Shown here: positions 36,235-44,897 of the stretch, piece after piece | How the letters are laid out: the number at the start of each line of letters is the position of its first letter | Numbering within the stretch: position 1 is the first letter of the stretch | Origin: Rhynchopus sp. YZ270_cl-10 | Taxonomy: Eukaryota; Euglenozoa; Diplonemea; Diplonemida; Diplonemidae | Direction of reading: 5' to 3' | DNA length: 64,000 nucleotides | Assembly: GCA_964035575.1 (NCBI GenBank) | Contig: OZ037889.1 | Coordinates: 744,001 to 808,000, forward strand | The notes under the pieces: generated by a model | The model's database searches: none | Told to the model about the DNA's origin: nothing | The model's input: the letters and a program-made list of their open reading frames with translations, nothing else | Program-made: the position numbers and the translations under genes

Positions 36235-37902
36235 TCAGGCTATCCTCCTTCTCTTAGTGGGGTTGTCGCCTTCTGTAGGTTCTTCAATTTCCTCTAATTT
36301 GCGTTTTTTGAAGAAAAACGTTGTGATGTTGGAGAGATTCGTGTAAAGGAAGGTTACGAGACGTGTCAGAGGGGTGGGGGGTTCTAAGGTTGCGTGGGGG
36401 CAGACGAGGCAGAGGGAGGCTGCTAGGGCGGCTGCGATGGCGGCATGGGTTTTGACGAATAGGTGAGAGACCGGTGTGGCGACGTGGGTTTGAGTGGTGC
36501 AGCAGGCTGGGGGAAGCAAGGTGGTGATTGAAGCCGCAACGCTCCCCATAAGCGTTGGGGACTCACACAACACATCTGTGTACACAGCGGAGGGGTCGAC
36601 CCACTGCAACCCTGTCACCCACCGATGCGCTGCTACCAATCTCTTCAGCAACACCCTCCAAAACTCTTCATTCCTCCCCACCCTCCACACTGCCACATTC
36701 CCCCCATGGTACACAACGTAATCACAGATATCTACCCCTGCGATGCTCATTTGCCCTTGCATTTGACAGTAGTAGATCGGGTCAATCCCTTTGTAGCAGA
36801 TAGGCCAGCGACCCGGGTCGGGGAAACAATAGTAAGGGCATTTTATCTCGAGAAGACGAACCGGTTCTTTTGCGTCAAAGATGATTCCGTCAGGAGAGGC
36901 GCCAAGGAAATAGTAGTCAGGTTGTTGGGGAACCCAGAAGCCGCCGGAATAGACGCGAACAGCAAAGAGCTTTTGATAAACATCGCGGGCGAGAGGTTCC
37001 ATGAGGGTGCCATGCCGGGTTGCGTCGTTTCCGGTAAAACGGTGTGCAGTGGAGAGACCGCTTGCGGTTCTCCCTTCAAGCCACATCAGTGGAGAACCAT
37101 TTGCCCCGGCACCAGCTGCACGGCCAAATTCAGATGCAGTAATGATCTTATCAAATGGATTATTCGACCCCGCCAGCATCCCCACCCGATACGAAACCTT
37201 CTCAGGTATATCACCGGTCTGCACCCCCTCCACACCATCCGGCCACTTCCCGCAGGCTCGGTTCACTGCAGTGCCCCGCCCCTGCACCCACTCTGCCACA
37301 TCTCCTCCGACCACCCTTCCAGGCACACCACGATATTTGTCTCCCGCCACATTCGTAAAATCAACTAAAATGCGACATTTTATTCCATTTTTCGTTGCGA
37401 TGGGCGCAATACCACAGCAAAGCTCTATATGAGGTGGGTGGATTGCGACTGAGAAATGCGGGGCAGATATGTTCGGAAAGGGCACCATCAGGGCGGCAGA
37501 CGTGGGGGTACGCGCAGTGGAGATCGCGATAGTCGCGGCCGCACAGATGGTGAAGGTCACATGGTACGGTGGTGAGAAGGCCAGCACCACCTCAGAAGCG
37601 TTCTTACTGACTACTTCCACACTGCCACGGGAAACACGGCGTGTGAACACTGCAACGCATGAGGTTTCCACCACCTTCGCCAAAGAAGCCCCTTCCGGTG
37701 GGTCAGGATACCGCTGCAACGATGAAGGGGATGCGGAAGGCGGGAACGCAGAAGGCGACGCAGACGGAGGTATCCGCACCACCATCACCTCCGCATCCCC
37801 ATGTGTGCGCAGCAGCTCCTCGTAAGGCACGAAGTGGTCCCCTTCCACGGTGCACAACGTCAGCAGCTGCATAGGAGAAATACCCTCCCAAAAACCCCCC
37901 AA
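36235..37902 (-). CDS. YqaJ/lambda-exonuclease-fold nuclease with nuclear localisation signal
   Basis: The ORF encodes 555 residues without introns. Residues about 250-400 carry the signature of YqaJ-like exonucleases of the PD-(D/E)xK superfamily: Glu302 in GTLMEPLARD, the motif GASPDG with Asp338, LEIKCP with Glu352 and Lys354, and YYCQMQGQM with Gln380/Gln384. In this family such residues bind Mg2+ and digest DNA ends 5' to 3' for recombination or replication; this copy appears catalytically complete. The first 240 residues match nothing I know. The tail (residues 532-553) has two basic clusters, KKRK and KRRR, like a bipartite nuclear signal. Such domains in protists often sit in transposon- or virus-derived genes, but no other element genes lie nearby. 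The start could be Met1 or Met11. Confidence 0.75.
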   Translation of the reverse strand: MGGFWEGISPMQLLTLCTVEGDHFVPYEELLRTHGDAEVMVVRIPPSASPSAFPPSASPSSLQRYPDPPEGASLAKVVETSCVAVFTRRVSRGSVEVVSKNASEVVLAFSPPYHVTFTICAAATIAISTARTPTSAALMVPFPNISAPHFSVAIHPPHIELCCGIAPIATKNGIKCRILVDFTNVAGDKYRGVPGRVVGGDVAEWVQGRGTAVNRACGKWPDGVEGVQTGDIPEKVSYRVGMLAGSNNPFDKIITASEFGRAAGAGANGSPLMWLEGRTASGLSTAHRFTGNDATRHGTLMEPLARDVYQKLFAVRVYSGGFWVPQQPDYYFLGASPDGIIFDAKEPVRLLEIKCPYYCFPDPGRWPICYKGIDPIYYCQMQGQMSIAGVDICDYVVYHGGNVAVWRVGRNEEFWRVLLKRLVAAHRWVTGLQWVDPSAVYTDVLCESPTLMGSVAASITTLLPPACCTTQTHVATPVSHLFVKTHAAIAAALAASLCLVCPHATLEPPTPLTRLVTFLYTNLSNITTFFFKKRKLEEIEEPTEGDNPTKRRRIA

Positions 37903-38051
37903 CCTCTGTGGAATTTGAGATGAAAAAAAAAATGGTCAGTCGATTCTAGTCGTCTCCGTTTGTGTGAAAATATCGTTGAACATTCTCCTACGCTCCCTCA
38001 GAAAATGAATCGTGGAAAAGTTGAAAAATGAGGTGATCCAGCGCACACTTT
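37903..38051. other. Upstream region of the nuclease gene
   Basis: Short A/T-rich spacer between the nuclease start and the phased A-tract repeat. No promoter motif is recognisable. Confidence 0.4.
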
Positions 38052-38330
38052 TCCACACTTTTTCACACCGTGAAAACATGTGAAAACAAGTGAAAACGTG
38101 TGAAACCAAGGTGAAAATGTGTGAAATCAAGTGAAAATGTGTGAAACCAAGTGAAAACATGTGAAACCAAGTGAAAATGTGTGAAACCAAGTGAAAATAT
38201 GTGAAACCATGTGAAACCAAGTGAAACCAAGTGAAACCATGTGAAAATATGTGAAACCATGTGAAACCAAGTGAAACCATGTGAAAACATGTGAAACCAA
38301 GTGAAAATGTGTGAAACCATGTGAAAACAC
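38052..38330. repeat. Phased A-tract minisatellite, block 1
   Basis: Units of ten bases, GTGAAA followed by variable ACAT, CCAA, ATGT or CCAT, repeat about 26 times. AAA or AAAA tracts therefore recur every ten bases, close to one helical turn, so this DNA should be intrinsically curved. It lies between the stop of the membrane-protein gene and the start of the nuclease gene. Minus-strand open frames through it (FTWFH and VSHxF repeats) are artefacts. Confidence 0.9.
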
Positions 38331-38391
38331 CAAGTTTTTTTTCTGGAGGAATCCACTCAGAGTGCGTGAAGCAGTTTTTTTTTCACTTTCG

Positions 38392-38538
38392 TACACACTT
38401 TTTCACACCGTGAAAACATGTGAAAATAAGTGAAAACGTGTGAAACCAAGGTGAAAATGTGTGAAACCAAGTGAAAATGTGTGAAACCATGTGAAAATGT
38501 GTGAAAATGTGTGAAACCAAGTGAAAATGTGTGAAAAA
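38392..38538. repeat. Phased A-tract minisatellite, block 2
   Basis: A second block of the same ten-base units. It opens with the same leader as block 1 (CACACTTTTTCACACCGTGAAAACATG, nearly base for base), so it is a duplicated copy of that array. Confidence 0.88.
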
Positions 38539-38589
38539 GCGTGAGACTGGATCACCTCAAAAAAGCAAAAAAAAAAAAATCAATTTTTT

Positions 38590-39549
38590 TTAGACCAATG
38601 CCAACTCCTTTGCACATGGAAAGGTGCAGAGAAGTGGAATGAGAAACAATCCTGTATCTACCCAAGACAGCGCTGCCGCTGCTGCAGCCGCTGCGGTAAA
38701 TGAACCGGCTCCGGTATGGGTATGCTGCCAGGTGAATCCTGTACCACAGAGCTCGACAAAGGAGATGCAGTCTGAGTACAACCCTGGTATTTTTGTTGAT
38801 TCTGCGAGCTCTTTCCAAAAGGAACACGAGGTTTCGAAGGCCGCAGTTTTTGCCCCTATTAAGAGCGTTGTTGCGACTGCCGCACTCACAAACACCACGA
38901 CCACAAACCACCCTGGTGGCCGCTTTGCCGTTCGCGGTGCAAACAGCACGTACCCCCCCACCAACACCACCATTGCGTGCAACACCATTCTTGCCACAAC
39001 ACCATCTGGTGTGCTCACATCCGCATACCCCTCAAACAATCCCACCAATGCACGCTCGCCACAGAACCCTTCTAATGTATTCCCTGCGGCGCTGCATACC
39101 CCGCTCGTTGTTTCATTTGAATAGCTACAAAGTTGAATGCCGTTTTGCGCGCAACATGCCGTTCCAGTATCGACGCTCCACAGAAAGAGAAGGGCGGTCA
39201 AGACGATGCCAGCCAGGTTGCAACAAATGAAGGCAACTCTGAAAAACCGGAGATAGCTTGCAGCTTGCGGGCAATACCGTGTCGAGCGGAGGCCAAAGTG
39301 GTTGAGGGTAAACTTCGTGACAATCCCTGCCATGTAAATGAACTGTTTGAGTTGGTCTGTGTCGACAAGGTCCTTCTCGCTGAAAAGGTTGGCCGGGCGT
39401 GACAGTCGTCGTGTCGCCACAACCTCTTGAAACCCGGGTGGATAAGCACCGCACATTATCACCTCGGGTTCACCTTCTCCTTCTCCACCCTCCGCATCAA
39501 TCATCTCATTGTCATCACGCTTTTCATTGCAAGCCTCTTCAGGTTCCAT
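38590..39549 (-). CDS. Four-pass membrane protein with cysteine-rich loop
   Basis: From the ATG at 39549 the product has 319 residues. An acidic N-terminal part is followed by four hydrophobic segments, around FICCNLAGIVLTALLFLW, MVLHAMVVLVGGYVLF, WFVVVVFVSAAVATTLLIGA and a last one near the C-terminus that starts in an alanine run. The first loop is rich in cysteine (CCAQ, LCSY, VCSA, FCGE) and has a glycosylation site NETT, which suggests a disulphide-bonded extracellular or lumenal loop, as in tetraspan or claudin-like proteins. I cannot assign a family. This start is chosen because CCCTTACACAA immediately precedes it, as in UXT, and because the upstream 77 codons read as low-complexity leader. 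No intron is evident. Confidence 0.7.
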   Translation of the reverse strand: MEPEEACNEKRDDNEMIDAEGGEGEGEPEVIMCGAYPPGFQEVVATRRLSRPANLFSEKDLVDTDQLKQFIYMAGIVTKFTLNHFGLRSTRYCPQAASYLRFFRVAFICCNLAGIVLTALLFLWSVDTGTACCAQNGIQLCSYSNETTSGVCSAAGNTLEGFCGERALVGLFEGYADVSTPDGVVARMVLHAMVVLVGGYVLFAPRTAKRPPGWFVVVVFVSAAVATTLLIGAKTAAFETSCSFWKELAESTKIPGLYSDCISFVELCGTGFTWQHTHTGAGSFTAAAAAAAALSWVDTGLFLIPLLCTFPCAKELALV

Positions 39550-39560
39550 TTGTGTAAGGG
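39550..39560 (-). promoter_or_regulatory. CCCTTACACAA start-adjacent motif (membrane protein)
   Basis: Identical in sequence and position to the motif in front of UXT. Confidence 0.45.
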
Positions 39561-41092
39561 TTGACTCCACCCCCTGTGGTGTTGTGTGCGCAGAGGGGGG
39601 GAGTGGGAAAAAAAACTCTGTGGTGAAGCCTAATCCAGTGGTTTTCATCACTGACAAAGAAGCTGCAGTTGTGTGTTGCATCGTGGTGTGATGTGATGTG
39701 TGAATGTGCACAGGTTGCCTAAGCCTCGCTGTGCTTAGTCCGCAAAGAGATGTTGAAGGTGCAAATACCTCACCGTTCACTGTTCACCGGATGCACCAAA
39801 ACTGCACGGTTTATTTGAGGAATGGACAAAATGTGTTGCACAAAAAGAATTGGTGGAAGGAGGGGGGGGAAATGCCTTTTGTGGGAAAAGAAATTACACA
39901 CTTTTGCAAACTAAGGGCGAACTTTTAAAGAGGGGGGAGAGATGACAGAGAACGTATGTGTAACCAGGGGGTGTGTGCGTGGGAGGGGATGGGAGAGGAG
40001 GGGGCGTACTATGAAAAAATGGAAGCTGTAAGTGCAAAACGCTTCTGCGAACGCAAGGCACCGGACCTCTGTGAAAAAGGCGTTACTGCGCTCTCTTTCT
40101 CTCCCACCAACCTTACACGCTTGTCAGGTACACATGGGTGAGCAAAAAGCGGGTATGTGATATGCACACCTGCTGTCGCTCATCCACCTGGATTTGACAG
40201 CCGCGTAGTGCTCGTGTTCTTCCCTGGCCTTCTGTGGAGGCTAAGTGCCTGTAGAAGCCCATGCATTACATCTTCTTTTATCTTCACCCCAGCCCCCCAC
40301 CTCAGGGACCCTCTCCAATCCCTTTCCCTCCTATCATCCACACCTTTTAAAAATATTTTTTTAAAAAAAAAATGCACTGAGAGAAAAAATCTGTTGCTGC
40401 TACACATTTCCTTTTGATAACCATTGTGTTTTAGTGTAGCTGCCCATACAGTCTTTACTATTTTTAGAACAATTTTTTTTTGTTGGTAGCAGTGCTTTTT
40501 TTTTGGCTTTCCCCTCACTAAAAAAAAGAGGGTGATGTACTTTGGAAGATGAAAACCTTCGTTGCTTTTTTTATTTTTATTTTAAAACCCCCCCTAAGTT
40601 CGTTCTGACATCGGGTGGCAGGGATGGGATATCACTGAGAATTAAAGTGTTCTTTTTGCACATATGTTTAGATAAAGGGGGAAATGGGGCAAGCCGTGGG
40701 TAGTCCAGCAAATTATTGTGTTTCGCAATAGAGACACTGTGTTGTGTCTTCCAAATTCTTCTTTTTTTTTTCTTTTGCTCAAAAAAAAAAAAATGTCAAA
40801 GAATGCGCCCAGGTCCCCTCTAATCAAGCTTAAGTCCGTACACTGTGACGACACAGTGTATTGTGTCGTTATCAACAAGCGGGTAGCAGCAGATACCTGT
40901 TGTGTGGGTTGATGAGAGGGGGATCGAAAGATCGTTTGTATGTTGAAAAATTGGCTGGTTCTCTCTGTATTGCTTTGGCTTTTGTTTTTTTTGCCGAAAA
41001 AAGCATTTTAGTTTGATGTTAACTAATTGATGAGAGGGGAGTGCAGTATGATTGTCTTATCGTCATAAAATACGTGAATTTGACTACTACTA
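39561..41092. other. Intergenic region with dispersed repeats
   Basis: No gene is supported. It contains a stem-loop copy (39711-39746), two GTGCAAACGCC elements (39748-39795, 40021-40068) and long A or T runs. Open frames here are short and low-complexity. Confidence 0.5.
39711..39746 (-). repeat. Stem-loop family copy
   Basis: CAGGTTGCCTAAGCCTC and GCTTAGTCCGC on the plus strand. It lies 160 bp upstream of the membrane-protein ATG and directly abuts a GTGCAAACGCC element. Confidence 0.6.
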
Positions 41093-41751
41093 CTATAACG
41101 TCCATGCAACCTCGAGTGTGCATGCACAACATAAACTATTGTTCAATGATATTTGGCTGCTATTTCGAACAAAAAAAAAGAAAGAAATGCCTTGAGAAAG
41201 CATATAACCCCGGAACTCATAGGAAAGGAGGGGTTACAATGTACCTTGCGAATAATAATAAAAAAATATGGATAAGATGAACCTAAGCATCTCTGTGCTT
41301 AGTCGCCTTCATCACCGTTGTCGTGGAAGATTATACAGCTTTGCACCCAGGGATAGCGTCATTTCCTCGACAAAAAAAAAAAAAATTAGAAAAGTTTATA
41401 AGATGAACCTAAGCCTCGTTCGTGCTTAGTCATCTTATCTAAAAAAATGTCTGACTTGGCAATCGACATACCATCTGCAGAATTGTCCCAGTACGCAGAG
41501 AAGGAGGAGTGCAGACCGGCCCCTGTCTTTTGCATGATAACGCACGTTACAATGTATTTAAAGGGCTTTTTCATTTCGGAAAGCCGTTTGAGACAGTGCT
41601 CTATGATATTGCTGGTCCACCCCTCGACCTTCTTCGCCTGCCACTGCTGTCCGTGCAGCGTCTGCTTCATGGCCTCCTCCAGAATTTCTGTAATCTTATC
41701 ACTGTTCAAGGTGATCTCCTGCTCCTCATCATCGAATTCCTCTCCAGTCAT
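41093..41751 (-). CDS. Tctex1-type dynein light chain, spliced
   Basis: Exon 1 (41472-41751, 93 codons) matches the DYNLT/Tctex1 fold: two N-terminal helices, then WTSNIIEHCLKRLSEMKKPF, KYIVTCVIMQKTGAGLHSS and FSAYWDNSADG. These small proteins dimerise and bind dynein intermediate chain and cargo. The family continues after DG with two more strands, but this exon meets a GTATGT donor at 41471. A frame-compatible reading uses a 19-nt exon at 41347-41365 and a last exon at 41093-41156 encoding QISLNNSLCCACTLEVAWTL and a stop, which has the hydrophobic pattern of the Tctex1 end. The microexon and its GTGCAA donor are tentative; exon 1 is firm. The first intron contains a stem-loop copy at 41398-41437. 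Confidence 0.75.
41274..41312 (-). repeat. Stem-loop family copy downstream of Tctex1 microexon
   Basis: AAGATGAACCTAAGC and GCTTAGTCGCCTT pair. It would lie in the second intron of the Tctex1 gene if the splicing proposed for that gene is right. Confidence 0.65.
41398..41437 (-). repeat. Stem-loop family copy inside Tctex1 intron 1
   Basis: ATAAGATGAACCTAAGC and GCTTAGTCATCTTAT are nearly complementary over 15 bp. On the gene strand it begins 34 nt after the donor and is followed by AAACTTTTC, a T-run and AG. Confidence 0.8.
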
Positions 41752-41770
41752 TGCGGATGTCCCTTTCCCT

Positions 41771-41780
41771 TTTGTGTAAA
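41771..41780 (-). promoter_or_regulatory. TTTACACAAA motif upstream of Tctex1
   Basis: Third occurrence of the TTACACAAA string near a start codon, here 20 nt upstream of the ATG at 41751. Confidence 0.35.
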
Positions 41781-42086
41781 TCTTTGGTGATGTTTTACGT
41801 AGAAACTATACAACGATACATAAAGTGATAAAAAAAGGGGGTGCTTCTCATTTCTTTCTTTTGCAATACTTGGGGGTTTTTTAAAATATTGAATGCGCGT
41901 GAAGTGAAGGCACTCTGCTGTACTTCTTCACCTTATTATTTGTCTGATCAAATCGACGGGGCAAAAAAGAGAAAAGCTGAAAAATGAATGTGCCTCACGT
42001 ACATGCACATCTCAACAAAGATGAAACAAAGAAAAAATTTATACCGCAAAATCAACTTTTCTGGGGCATAAAAATTCTGGGACGTA

Positions 42087-42123
42087 AAGATGAACCTAAG
42101 CCTCTCGGACTTAGTCACATTGA
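42087..42123 (-). repeat. Stem-loop family copy
   Basis: AAAGATGAACCTAAGCC with CTTAGTCACATT. Confidence 0.6.
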
Positions 42124-42334
42124 TGAAACAAAGCTACGGTATTTTGATCACCTGTTGATTTAGTGTAGATGCCATTCAGATATATCAAGATCACATTTTA
42201 CTTCATTTCATGTACTTCCAAATCAAGAGAAAGTACAAGAACGTTTTATTCAGATACATCCGCATTTTTTTCTTCAAAATACAACCTTACCCAGCCCAGG
42301 GACGTTGCACTGTTGCTGTACTACCAGCAATTAC

Positions 42335-42368
42335 TGATGAACCTAAACCTTGCTTAGCCACCTTCATG
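42335..42368 (-). repeat. Stem-loop family copy, diverged
   Basis: TGATGAACCTAAACC with GCTTAGCCACCTTCA. Confidence 0.5.
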
Positions 42369-43458
42369 AATGGGGTGAACAAGGTTCTGGGTGCGTCAAA
42401 CAAACTGGCGTGCAAAAGCACCCTTCAGGGCAACGCAGACCCTGCATCTCTGACCCAGGGTGTCCATCAAGACATGGAGATATTCTTCTACAAGGTAGCA
42501 GCCATATCACCTCTTATTGAAATAACAAGAGAACGTTGTCGAGACGAACCTAAACATCTCGTTAGTTAGCTATAAAAAAAAAGAAAAGGGTGTTGGCCAT
42601 GGTTTGCCAAAGATCGTACTACGAAACGACTTTTTCCAGTCGACCTGGGGTCAGCATCAGGGGTTGGGATTCAGCTCTTTTTTCGGGATTTGAGGGGAAA
42701 ATAATTGTGATGAGGTTGTGTTACCCCACTTGTTTTGACAAATCCTTACAAAGTGAAGGGAAAAAGTTGAACCCAGTTTTAAACGTCCCATAAGAGACGC
42801 AAAAATCGTGTTACATGCATAGTAACATTAGAAGCTCCTAATGTAACGCCTAGCTTTGTGATTTTTTTTTCGTAAGTTTTTTCGTAAGATCTTAGCCAAA
42901 CCATGGAGACATGTGTAGCGGCTTTGTGGAAACCCTCAAATCCTATCTGATTTCTACACCGTGTACACGAATGTCAAAAAAAAGAAAAAAGAGGAAAAAG
43001 GATGATAATCAGATTAGTTAGAATATGTGCAGACACCTCTGTGATTTATCTGCAACGAAAACGCACTGGGGGATCTGGGAGGGACCATAATGAAGAGGAG
43101 TACAGGGGGGAGGAGGGGAGGAGGGGGGGAAATCAAAATAGAATCTGACTTCAGGATATGACAAGAAAACAAAGAAAAGGTTGAGTTGAAATACAAAGCC
43201 CTCTCGTGACAGTGTACAGAAAAAAAAAATCAACCATTTTGAAATTTTCTGGTCACCGCTCTGCGAAATTTGTTGTGTTTTTTTGGATGTTGATAAAACA
43301 AAATACTGAATAAAAATAAAAAAAAAGAAAAGAAAAAAACAATTTGCAGGCACGCACCTTCCGTCGATTCTATTTCTTCTTGTCAATGCTTGGTATGTCA
43401 GTCGCTCCTTTTGTAGGGACTGAAAAAAGAGGGGGAAAAGAGGGAAGAAAAAGGCTGG

Positions 43459-43492
43459 CAAGATGAACCGAAGCCTCGGATTAGTCATCTTT
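43459..43492 (-). repeat. Stem-loop family copy
   Basis: AAGATGAACCGAAGCCTC with GGATTAGTCATCTT. On the minus strand it is followed by a pyrimidine-rich tract ending TTTTTTCAG at 43422. Confidence 0.6.
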
Positions 43493-44897
43493 AAAAAAAA
43501 GGGGAATGTGGAAAGATGCATTGTTCGTCTCGGAAGACGGAAATATGCATCTCCTGAAAATGATTAGCACCTATCATACCACCGCGAGGTGTGATGATGC
43601 CTTTTTCTTGAGAAAAAATTAATTATTTTAGACACTTTCTGAATGAACAGAAATATACCAAAAATAGAAACTTAACACTCATCACACGATAAAACCCATG
43701 GGAGACAGGTTGTGGTGAAACGCACACACCTCGACCTGTTTGGTGAGGAGGTGGCTCTGCAGCGCGGTTCGTCTCTAGAACCACAAAGTGTGTTCAAAAT
43801 GCTTTGTTTCTATTTCCTCCTTCATTTCATGAGGTGACAAAAAAAAACCCCCCGATTTTTTTTTTTTTGAAAAAATATTTTAAGCATCGGGGACTCCCGT
43901 CTGCTAGCACAATACTACGAGAAACGGCATTTTTTGGGCTACCGTGATATAGATCACAGCACGCAATCACAGTGAAATCATGAAATCTGTGTGCATGGTT
44001 GTTACACTAACCTATAGCAAACACATGTTCCCAAAAAAAAAAAGAAAGGAAAATGAGGAGAAAAGATACACCAGTAGTTGATAATAATAAAAAAGTGAAA
44101 AGTTAGTAAGATACTTCTAAGCCTCGCGGGTTCATCCACCTTGGGGGAAAAAAATAAAGAGGGGAGGGGAAACAGACCTGAACATAATAAAAAGCTGCTG
44201 CAAAAAAAAGAGAAAAAGGGGGATTGAAAAGAAAAAAAAAAAAAATGCGTATGTGATGACCACAGTAGTGTCTGAAAAAGTATTGCAGCCTTTTTCGCAC
44301 TTCTTTTTTGCACTGTATTTATTTCAATTTATTTGAATTAGTAGGCCTGGTACAAATACGTCCACGGTCAACTATTTTAGAGTCACCCGCGTTAACTTCC
44401 TATAGCAGTGCCTGCAGAAGAAGGGGAGGGAAATTCCAATTTCTCAGACGGGATATTGTATTAACCCTCCCCAGTTAGTGTATTCAAAATACAATAAAGT
44501 GCGGTCAAACAGGAAAGACGTGCAGACAACTTTGTGCAAACAAAAAAAAAAAAAACATCCTTTTCAGCCACACCGCGCACGCTAGCAATTTTTCAAAAAC
44601 AGGAAATCGGGGGGGGGGGAAATAATTTTTTAAAAAAAAGTTAGTCAGGTGACCTCAATCTCATGCTTGTGGTCACCCCAAAATACACAGCGCACAGCAA
44701 ACACAAAAATAGACATAAAACCCTCCTTGTCTTTCAAGAAACAAAACGAAACAAAACGTTTGGATACTTTTTTTTAAGAACCCTCATTGGAATGGCAAAA
44801 AAGAAAAAAAATAATACGATCACTTTTTTACCTCCCGGAAAGAGCTATTTTCCACCACCGGTTTTTCATACCCCCTTGACGGGGTACGACACAATGC

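Larger units (their letters stand above)
41781..44897. other. Region without a resolved gene, repeat-rich
   Basis: Stem-loop copies lie at 42087-42123, 42335-42368, 42541-42572 and 43459-43492, with weaker ones near 44107 and 44648. Two patches look coding-like. One (about 42370-42510) is open on the plus strand and also on one minus frame. The other is a possible minus exon at 43362-43421, between TTTTTTCAG and GTGCGT, encoding SLQKERLTYQALTRRNRIDG. I cannot join them into a gene. Confidence 0.4.

Noticed and set aside
37936-38396. Minus-strand frames rich in FTWFH and VSHxF
   Set aside because: They are translations of the ten-base A-tract minisatellite and appear in several frames at once.
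40140-40260. Second tRNA-like segment around GGATTTGACAGCC
   Set aside because: No A-box and no pairing ends at the right distance; the similarity is limited to a few bases.
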